From Ettlia oleoabundans (taxonomy: Eukaryota > Chlorophyta > Chlorophyceae > Chlamydomonadales), in contig JAAMXP010001603.1 of the NCBI GenBank assembly GCA_019693395.1, positions 721 to 56,126 of the forward strand: a DNA stretch of 55,406 nt. The letters run 5' to 3'. A program made the position numbers and the translations under genes. The notes beneath the pieces are model-generated. The model had not been told where the DNA came from. It saw nothing but the letters and a program-made list of their open reading frames with translations, and searched no databases. How positions within the stretch are numbered: the first letter of the stretch is position 1; each line of letters begins with the position of its first letter. This document shows positions 47,201-55,406 of this stretch, one piece after another.

Positions 47201-50200
47201 TATGGTGCACGCATTGGCCCCCCTGTGGCTGCAACTAGGTGCAGGTGTTTAGCCAGGTTACATGTCCGTTCTTTCCACCTGTGGGCCCGGCCCCTCATGC
47301 ACCCTTGTGCATTGTGCCCCAAACAATTGTGCCCGCTTTGATGCCAGATCCCTCCATCCCCCATGCAGGTGTTCAGTAAGTTGTTACTGGAGGAGCTGAG
47401 GGCCCACCTGCAACAAGCAGCAGAGGAGAACACCGCCGCCGCCGCCATCTGCAGTCATAGAGGCAGCAGCGGTGGCAGGAGCGGCGGCAGGAGCAGCAGC
47501 AGAAGCGGGGTTGCACGTAGCAGCAGAGATGACGGTGGTGGCACTGGCGGTGGTAGCAGCAGCGGCGGTGGGTGGGCGCAGATTGCGGTGGTACTGGAGG
47601 AAGCCGGGGCTGTACCGCTGCGGCTGCTGGAAGTACAACGTCAGTCGGATCTGCACCTGCTGCGCTTTGAACCGGCAGCGGCAAATTCTCGTACTGCTGG
47701 TGGTATTGCTGCGGCTGGGAGCAAAGCATGCGTTCGCGAGAGAGGGGGAGAGGCTAGGGAGCCGGGAGGGAGCGGCCAGCATGCGCCAGAATCGGCAGCG
47801 GAATTCAGCAGAAACACCGGCATACGGGCGGAGGATTTGCTTTTCATAATCAGCAGGCCGTCTGGCAAGGCGCCTGCGGTTGTGGGCGGCAGCTCAGCAG
47901 CAGCGGCAGGCGGCCATCGGGTGCAGCCCAGGCCGGCTGCCTATGCCGTGGCCCTAGCAGCAGTGGAGTCTGTTCACCAGCATCAGCCCTCGGAGCGGCG
48001 GCAGCAGCAGGGCATCCCGCCGCGTCACAAGCAGCTGCTGATTACCGCGCGTGTCAGCTTACGTGACGGCAGCAGCAGTGCCAAAGACAGTACCACGGGC
48101 AGTAGCGTCACCAGCCGGCAGATTTTGCAGCAGCAGCTGACGCCCAGCACTGCGTGGCAGGCGGTGCGGCTCATGTCCCTCACTCCTCACCTGCGCCAGC
48201 TGCAGGCCCTGGTAGCTGCGCAGAAGCTGCAACCCCTGCTGCTGGCCGAGCTACTTTCCCCCGGTACCACCACAGCCCCCACCGCTGCTGCTGCCAGTAC
48301 CACAACCAGCAGCAGCAGGGGCCAGCTTCATCTGACAGCCATCCAGCCGCCCCTGCCGACGCCCATGGTACTGGCGCTCAAGCAGCAGTACAACAGCAGC
48401 CAGCAGGCTGCCATAGCGGCAGCCGCTGCAGACTACCAGCCCTCATCCGCCCGCAGCCGCACAGTACCAGGCAACGGCAGCAATGTTGCTGCGGAGGGAC
48501 GGCAGCAGGGGGGCAGAAGCAAGCAGGTAGTGCTGGTGCAGGGGCCTCCTGGCACCGGTAAAACTTCCGCCATCCTGGGCATGCTCTCCGCCTTTCTAGC
48601 AGCCAATTCACCCTCCAGGCGGGGCGGTACCAGCATGGCAGGCAGTACCGCAGCAGACGAGCACATGGATCCATTACAAACCACCACCGCCACTGCCATA
48701 GCCAAGCACAGGCGGGCCCCCGCCACAGCCACCGCTGCGGCGGCGGCAGCGGCGGCGGGGAGCGTAGTCAACCCGACAGTGCGGGTGTTGCTGTGTGCCC
48801 AGTCAAATGCTGCTGTTGATGAGCTCTGCACACGGCTGGCCAGCAAGGGCGTCGTGGCCAGGTAGGTGCAGGCATGTAACGCAGGCGCACTCGTATCCGA
48901 GCTATTTTTGGATCGCACATTGCTTTGCTGCATATGTATGCACATGTAACGCTCCCGGCATGTACCTTTTTTCCCCTGTCTGTGCGTACTGCGGCGCGCT
49001 CATGTGGTGAGCCGTTGCAACTCTGTGGTTATAGCCACTTTCCAGTGCGTTTCTTTGTGCCCCTAAGTATAGTTACCTATGAATTTCCTTGCAAAATTGT
49101 TTTACTCTTTCCTGTCTGCTGTTCAGATACTATGACTTTCTTTGCAGAATGTTCTTTCTCTTTTCTGTCTTCTGTTCAGGGACGGCGGGCAGCGCCAGGC
49201 GTCGGTAGTGCGCTTTGGCCCCCTGGAAGCCGTGGGGTCAGACGCCGCTGTGCTGCACATCGATGCGCTTGCGGCCGGAATGGAGGCGGCAGATGCGGGG
49301 CTGGGGGATGCCACAGGTGGGTAGTTGTAGACAGCTTGATTGTGTATGGAACAGGGTATGGGGTGTGGATGCAGGCCTGTGAAATACCACGGAGTGGGTG
49401 GTTAGGAAAAGCTTGGACATGCTGCTTGGCTGGAGTTTCTGCTTTATTGGTGTGTTGTCCTTACAACGGCAGGGAGCCAGTACACATGCTGTTGCTATCT
49501 TGGCTGCCAACATGCCCATTGGGCTCTTGCACCCTCCACCCCAGCAGGCCAGTGCTACCAGCATGCCAGCCGCCTGCAGTGCCGGACCCATGACAACTCA
49601 TGCACCTGCCTGCCACGTACTGCGTTCAACCCACCCAAGCACCCGCTCCTCACCCCTGCAACCCTCCCAACCACTCAATCACCCACCCACTCCCCACCCT
49701 CGCTGACCCCTGCAGGCCAATCCTCCCAGCTTGCCAGCCGCCTGCAGTCGCTACGCCAGCAGTTGCGCCAGCTGCAGCAGCAGATAGACGCCTGTGACGA
49801 AGCGGCAGAGGCCAGCAAGGAGAGGAAGCGGCGGCGGATGGAGCGGGCACAGGCGGAGGAACAGCGGAGACAGCGGGAACGACGGAAAGGGCGCAGTGGG
49901 GAAGAAAGAGGGAATAGAGACGCCAACCGGGCCAAAAAGCGGCGGCGCAGGGATGGTACCGGACGGCATAGTGACAGTGACAGCCGGAACAGCAGCGAGG
50001 GAGACGAGTCGGCAGGCAGCAGCATGAGCGAGAGCGATAACGAGCCTAGCGTTGAGAGCGGGAGTGAAGATGTAGCAATGGCACGTGGCGGCGAGGTACA
50101 CGCAGCAGGGCAAGCAGGGTCCCCCAGCTGGGACCTGTCCAGCCCTGCCAGCCAGGATTTGCGGCAGCAGCTGGGCCCCCTGCTGCAGCGCAAGCAGCAG

Positions 50201-53200
50201 CTGAAACGGGAGGCAGCGGCGGCGGCCAGCGCGCTGAGGGCGTCGTCGGCGGCGGCAGCGGCCAGGAGGAAAGAATTGAGGGCGGCAGTGGTGGCGCAGG
50301 TGGGCGTGTACTGGGCTTGGTCGCTCGCCGTGAGGGGCTTCCTATTCTCAATGGAGGTTTCCTGCTCCTTCCGGCCTTCCGTCTGCTTGTTTACTACCCT
50401 GCCCACCCGCCCACCTGTTTTGTGTCCCCTGCTGGCTTCCTGCAGCCATTTGCTGCTTATTTTCGCTGCAGCACTTGCATACCCTCCCAATGGGTTCAAT
50501 GAATCCCTCCGTTTGCAAGCGCGAAATGCTCATGTCGAGGGCCGCTGCGCCTCCTTTTCAACCTGCAAGTGCCCCGTTGTCTTCCACACCTCATCGTCAA
50601 CACTGGCACACACATCCCCTACTTATTGAACACTCTGCAGTGTGAGGTGGTGGCTGCCACTCTGAGCAGCGCCGGCGGAGAGCTGCGGCAGCTACTGCCC
50701 CGGGCAGCAACGGCGGCAGCAGGTGGCGGCAACGGCAGCAATGACGGTGCAGGAGGTGGGGCGACAGGCAGCGCAGCACCGCTGCTGGGTTTTGATGCCA
50801 TCATTTGCGATGAAGCGGCGCAGGTGGGTGGTTGGATGGGTGGGGTGGCAGGCAGGGCAGAGGCAGCTGCTCTGTCTGAGGTATTGGGGGTCATAACCGT
50901 CCAGGCGGATGCAACCTGGAGACTGCCCCATCAGTGCTTGGCACGGTGGTTTTGACATAGGCTTTCAGCCCTACAATCCAGATTTGCCTGGCAAGTTCTT
51001 ACGGACTGATACTGCAAGATATTGCCTTTGCAAGGCAACATGGATACCCACATGTTGGCTGCCCCACCTGTTTGCACGCTCTTGCCACCATCCCTTCAAT
51101 CTGCAGGCCCTTGAGCCCAGCACCCTGATAGCCCTGCAGCTGCTGGCACCAGGGGGCCGCCTGGTGCTGGTGGGTGATCCGCAGCAGCTGCCGGCCACGG
51201 TGGTGTCACGGGCGGCGGCGGCGGCAGCACTGGCGCAGTCGCTGTTTGAGCGGCTGATGCAGGTGGGTGGGTGGCGGGTTGGTTGGCGGCCCATGAATGG
51301 ATTAGGAGGGTGGGGGGTTCTGAGCACCTGCTTGTGAAATGCTGTATGGTGTTCCTAGGTGGTGATAGATGTGTGTAAGGAGTACTAGCTCTCCTGCTCA
51401 GCAGCAACGCGGTATTGCTTTGCCCGTACCGCAGGCCGGCTACCCGCTGTGCATGCTGCGTCAGCAGTACCGCATGCACCCCCTCATCTCAGCCTTCCCC
51501 TCCAGCTTCTTCTACGAGGGGAAGCTGCTGGATGCCGCAAGCGTGGCAGGTGGCGGTGCAAGCGGCGGTAGTGGCAGTGGCAGTACAAGCGGCATTGGCG
51601 GGGGCCGTACCGCTCCTTGGCACCAGCAGGCCTGCTTCCCGCCGCTGGCATTCTGGGACTGCAGAGAGGTGAGGGGCTTTGGGTGTCGGGTGGGCTGCTT
51701 TGACAAACAAACAGCACGCCTGCTGATTTCTGTGTCTTAGCAATCAGAAGACAGACGTACTATGTTTGTATTTTTAGCAGCCTGTTAGCAGTCTGCGTGC
51801 ACACGTCCGCGCCAAGCTGAACCACTGACAAGCTAAAGCGCAGAATTTACCTCTCCTTTCTTCCTTTTGCTACCCACGCTAAATATGCAATACTTGTCCT
51901 GCACATATTGACACATGATTGATGCAACCACACATCGTGCTGTGCCCCTGCAGGGCCGTGAGTGGTCTGGAGGCGCGGGCAGCTCTGTGAGCAACGCGGA
52001 GGAGGCTGAGGTGGCTTATGCCCTCTATACAGGTGAGCTGCTGGCCAGCTGGCAAGCTTTGAGGGAACTGGTATTGGGTGGGGTGCTGCCTAGTGGCCTG
52101 CCCACTGGCTGGTGGCTACTGATTGATATTTGCTGGTGGTAGTAGCGGGCTGACTGGCAAGGCGGTTTTTGGTTTTGTTTGACAGGTGGCCATCCAACGA
52201 CCTCAAAGGCGGGCTGGTGGGATGCTTTTGCTTTTTGACGCCATGCTACTTGACTCTGCCACCAGTTGTGTCCCCTTTCCCCCCCCCCCACCCACCCACC
52301 CAGCGCAAAGGCCGCCCAACCAATCCCCGCACCACACCACCCGCCAGGTCAGCGCATTGCCCACCATGACACTCCACCAGTCGCCTCATCTTTTCCTCAC
52401 AGGTCTGGTTGCACGGTACCGCCGTGAAATTGGCGACGTGGCGGTACTGACCCCCTACAAGGCCCAGCTGGCGCAGCTTCGTCGCACCTTCCAGCGGCTA
52501 GGCGGTACTGCAGCTGCTGAGGCGGTACAGTTTGCCACTGTCGACGGCTTTCAGGGGCGGGAGGCGGATGTGGTGATTTTCAGCTGCGTCAGGTGGGTGG
52601 TGGCCGCATTGTCACTATGAGCTTCTGGGGAGGGTGGATTGGGAACCAATGGCAGGAAGTTGATTCCAGTAGTGGTGAATGTGTTGACGATAGGCTGGGG
52701 TTGGGCAGGTTGTCCTGGGGGGGTGGCAGGAATGAGTGGATAGATGGGTGTGCTGTGCTGTGCTGTGCTGTGCTGTGCTGTGCTCATTCTCAGGCGGGAC
52801 AGCGCTGTGTATGCTGTAGTAGTGGGTAGCAGGCACAGCGCAGTTGCTATGTATGCTGGCAGGACATGGACAGTTCTGGAAGTGATTCCCTTGGGTCAGG
52901 GCAGCGTGTACGGCTGGGTCCCCAGTGTCGGACAGCCCACGACAAGCATTGTTGCGCTCTTGCTCCAACCTCCCAATCTTCCCATCCGCCCCACCTCCCC
53001 TGCTCCCCACGCCAACCCCGGGAGCCGCAGGGCCCATGCCCCACGCAATGGCGGCACCGGCGGTGGCGCTGTGGGGTTCCTGTCTGATGTGCGGCGCATG
53101 AACGTGGCGCTGACTCGAGCTCGCCGCTCCTTGTGGGTAATAGGGCACAGCGCAACCCTGGAAGGGTGTGAGCCTTGGCAGGTGGGTGCAGGTTGATGAG

Positions 53201-53676
53201 GTTTCTCTTGTGGTGTGTGTGTTACATAACCCCGCTACTTAGGCCCTACTGGACCTGGGCAGGGGAGCCGTACCGGCCGACTCATAACCGTGCCTGCGGG
53301 TGTAGTTGGCATCCAAGGGACACCCCTCTTTTGACCTGCCAGCAGCTAAGGTGGTGCTCTGGAGGGTTGCAAAATAGCCTCAACGGTACAGCCATTAGCA
53401 GCTGGCGACAGCCAAGCCAGGTCAGCAAGCACCTGTTGCACCGAAAAGTATGCAGCTTCTAGCTCTGTAGAGTCAGTGTTTTTCTGCGCAAACCGTCCAT
53501 CCTCCCTCTCCCTTCGTCACCACCACCTGCAGGAATTCATGCGGCACTGCCGCCATCAGCGGCGCCTGTTTGTGGCAGAGCCACCGTACGACCAACTGAC
53601 AGAGGGAGGCAGTTGGGCTGGCAGAGGCGGCGGGGGCAGCCGGCGGAGGGAGGCGTCTCCACAGCGGCGGCGCTGA
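41211..53676 (+). CDS. SEN1: Senataxin/Sen1-type SF1B helicase
   Basis: Sixteen exons: 41211-41412, 41591 to about 41870, 42012-42114, 42504-42649, 42905-44300, 44516 (or 44393)-47055, 47369-48861, 49180-49316, 49716-50299, 50641-50823, 51107-51262, 51435-51668, 51954-52032, 52403-52592, 53031-53181 and 53533-53676 (TGA). Only the junction of exons 2 and 3 is unresolved. Exon 6 ends in a GC donor. About 2,670 residues. Motifs in order: QQYNSSQQAAI (Q), QGPPGTGKTS (I, near residue 1950), LLCAQSNAAVDEL (Ia), CDEAAQ (II), GDPQQLPATV (III), LRQQYRMHP (IV), TPYKAQL and TVDGFQGREADVVIFS (V), NVALTRARRSLWVIG (VI). A 195-residue charged insert between Ia and II fits the stalk/prong of Sen1 helicases. 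Residues 700-1550 form a Q-rich disordered linker with Trp-Pro motifs. Sen1 proteins unwind RNA:DNA hybrids and act in transcription termination in the nucleus. Confidence 0.9.
45296..45360 (+). repeat. CAG-rich tract coding poly-Gln
   Basis: Imperfect CAG/CAA run inside helicase exon 6, coding mostly Gln with a few Ala and His. A shorter pure run lies at 46433-46451. Length variation between strains is likely. Confidence 0.8.
52751..52784 (+). repeat. TGCTG pentamer microsatellite
   Basis: About seven copies of TGCTG in helicase intron 52593-53030, directly before a pyrimidine-rich AG (CATTCTCAG) that could act as an unused acceptor. Confidence 0.85.
53214..53325 (+). ncRNA. Candidate intronic structured RNA, copy 2
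   Basis: In the last helicase intron (53182-53532), same strand as its host, 92% identical to 36648-36759 without gaps. The 3' hairpin is GGGTGT (53298-53303) with ACACCC (53320-53325); inside it TTGG can pair with CCAA, a pairing that copy 1 only half keeps. A C-box-like TTGATGAG at 53193-53200 is absent from copy 1. Confidence 0.4.
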
Positions 53677-53731
53677 GCCGTGCTTGGTGTGCTTGGTGTC
53701 CGTTAGCTTTTGCACAAGTCTTTAGTGTGTT

Positions 53732-53736
53732 TGTAA
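53732..53736 (+). promoter_or_regulatory. Poly(A) signal TGTAA of the helicase gene
   Basis: TGTAA 56 bases after the TGA at 53676, the expected distance for a chlorophyte 3' UTR signal. Confidence 0.65.
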
Positions 53737-54101
53737 ACGCGTTTGCATTTTATTCCTTAGTTGACCATATTTTGAACGGCTAATTGCCAACCTCATCAGC
53801 ATGACAAGCAGGCCTGCTTTCCCAGCCAGCCGCAGCTTCAACATCCAGCAGTTGTCAAACGCACATCCAACACGACGACAGCAAAGATGCTTACTAGGCC
53901 ATCTGGAAGTGGCTACGCGTTGAGAAGTGGCGAGAACGCGGAGGTGGAAGATGCACGAAAGCACGGGGTGTACCGTACACGTGTACTGCCTGGCCTGGTC
54001 GGATATACAACAGGCTTTTTCGACGGTTTTACCAACAGTTTTTATCTTAGCTAGCTTGTACCAACATCAATTTACATCATCGCTCACTCTCAAGCAGAAC
54101 A
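53737..54101. other. Gap between the helicase gene and the secreted-protein gene
   Basis: No supported gene. Presumably the promoter and 5' UTR of the gene at 54102. Confidence 0.5.
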
Positions 54102-54674
54102 ATGAAGGTTGCTTCACTGTTGGCTCTGGTGGCAGCTTGTCTGGCCGTATCCTGGGCCCAGACTGGTGTTGCTGGTGAGAGAAAGGCAGTCAAGCAACAG
54201 CCCCACAGGCACCAGGGATGCATTCTATGCGTTCTGCTGGCGAACACAGGCTGCCATCAGGGACCTGGCAGTCTGCCGCCACCTATTCCGCCGCCGCCCA
54301 GCCCGCCGCCAGCGATAACACCCACCTCACGAGCAGTCGTTACATTGCAGCAGCTGCAGCAGCTCTTAGGCAGCTGATTTGTGCCGCTTCTGGTTGAATT
54401 CTCCTCTTGTGTTACCATTCTGCCCATGCATATTACATCAAAACCTGCAAGCAAGACGGACCCTGGCTGCTCAGCTGTGTCCAGCACCCACATTGGTTTA
54501 CCTGCAGGCCAAGCCATTGATGCAGCGGCGGCTGAGGCCAAGTATGGGGCCCTGCCTGAATGTCAGGGGGTTGACTGGTCTGTCTATGCAGACCACGTAC
54601 TCAGCCTCGAATGCGTGCTGCCTGCGATCCAGGGAACAGCCTGCTCTGAGCGGTGCCAGCAGGCATTTGCTGCG
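54102..54674 (+). CDS. Small secreted Cys-containing protein, first two exons
   Basis: Exon 1 (54102-54174) codes MKVASLLALVAACLAVSWAQ, a clear signal peptide with likely cleavage after Trp-Ala-Gln. Exon 2 (54508-54674) joins in phase and reads QAIDAAAAEAKYGALPECQG, then VDWSVYADHVLSLECVLPAI and C-x3-C ending QQAFAA before a GTGAGT donor. The four spaced cysteines suggest disulphides in an extracellular or wall protein. A possible third exon from an acceptor near 55157 (TLQHPSQSVYAAILAYKTWL...) is in the right phase and would end at 55376. Family not recognised. Confidence 0.65.
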
Positions 54675-55112
54675 GTGAGTGGGCATGCAATCAAGGGTCA
54701 AAAGTTGCTGCTTGTACAACCTTGGAAGCCCCGTGCAGGGTGCGGTATGCTTGGCATGCATGTATGCAAGTGCGTGTTCTACATCTGCCTAACCGCAACG
54801 GAACATGCGACACAGATGGCTTGGGTAAGGGAAAGGTTAACTGCCCCACCAGGATTCGATCACTCGACCTGGTGGCAGCATCCGCCAACAGCAAACGGGT
54901 GGCTAGCTAGACCGCTCTGATCCCCGCCACGGGTGCTCATCAGTAGCCTGATGACGGAGGTACACGTACCCCGTCCCATACCATGCAGTTTCTGCCAATG
55001 CATGTAGCAATACATCCTGCCTACAGCCACACATCCTGCCCACACCCATTCAGCATCCTCGATCCTAACTACTCCCATCTGGTAGAGCAGTGGTTGATGC
55101 AATCATTCCTTC

Positions 55113-55376
55113 ATGTCTGATTGTGCCGCCGCGCCAGCGGGTATCCTGGCGCAGACTCTGCAACACCCCAGTCAGTCAGTGTATGCAGCAATACTTGCCT
55201 ACAAAACATGGCTGGGCAACCGCCTAACCCCACTCCTGCCAATGGAGTTCCTCTGCATCCAGCTGGGGCTGGAGTGCTTCTTGGCCACCAACAAGTATGA
55301 AAACACCGAAGCAGGGGAGCCCGTCTTGCCTGAGACCATCATTAATTCCACGTACGCTGGGGCAGACCTGAGATGA
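55113..55376 (+). CDS. 87-codon open frame, last exon of the secreted protein or separate gene
   Basis: ATG at 55113 to TGA at 55376. The part from 55158 on looks natural: SVYAAILAYKTWLGNRLTPL, then MEFLCIQLGLECFLATNKYE, with two Cys. An acceptor-like GGCGCAG lies at 55151-55157 and matches the phase of the secreted gene's exon 2. I favour a terminal exon, but the intron of about 480 bases is longer than most here. Confidence 0.35.
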   Translation: MSDCAAAPAGILAQTLQHPSQSVYAAILAYKTWLGNRLTPLLPMEFLCIQLGLECFLATNKYENTEAGEPVLPETIINSTYAGADLR

Positions 55377-55406
55377 TAAGACGGGGGAGGGGCGAGTGAT
55401 GGGTGG

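Noticed and set aside
54381..54507. N-terminal part of the 179-codon frame around secreted exon 2
   Set aside because: It is intron read-through before the CTGCAG acceptor at 54507; the signal-peptide exon at 54102 fits in phase.

Overview
This is nuclear DNA from a GC-rich green alga, most likely a chlorophyte of the Trebouxiophyceae (Chlorella/Micractinium-like); that placement is inference. The signs are many short exons with GT...CTGCAG introns, G-rich donors (GTGGGT, GTGAGT), TGTAA poly(A) signals, long Gln/Ala/Gly tracts, a plant-type TTTAGGG telomere-like stretch, and lineage-specific gene families in tandem. There is no sign of operons, CRISPR arrays or bacterial genes.

Left part (1-8.6 kb): the 3' six exons of a gene resembling the C-terminal part of algal bZIP-type regulators; then two tandem ankyrin-like copies. 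The second copy has a stop and frameshifts and is split by a truncated non-LTR retrotransposon lying between 13-bp target-site duplications.

Middle-left (about 8.9-26.8 kb): three tandem copies (A, B, C) of one module. Each carries a long minus-strand gene; in A it has a SET-domain block. Units A and B also carry a divergent plus-strand gene for a small Cys/His-rich protein of about 100 aa. The three minus-strand copies carry different lesions, while the two small genes look intact.

Middle-right (27.3-39.6 kb): a six-exon membrane protein gene in which every exon phase closes; then two tandem paralogues of a 1,000-residue helical protein ending in a MYND zinc finger. The first is intact; the second has a one-base frameshift and a lost splice donor.

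Right part (41.2-53.7 kb): a 16-exon gene for a senataxin/Sen1-type SF1B helicase (about 2,670 aa) with all helicase motifs, a long Q-rich linker and repeated Trp-Pro motifs. The window ends with the start of a small secreted Cys-containing protein.

Most notable: (i) at least four introns whose reading phase demands a GC donor (GC-AG introns); (ii) a 112-nt element, 92% identical and ungapped, lying in same-strand introns of two unrelated genes, with a hairpin holding a compensatory base-pair change, so a candidate intronic ncRNA; (iii) the divergent SET / Cys-His tandem module; (iv) a retrotransposon insertion with clean target-site duplication. All exon models rest on splice consensus, phase and paralogue comparison only; no transcripts or database searches were available.
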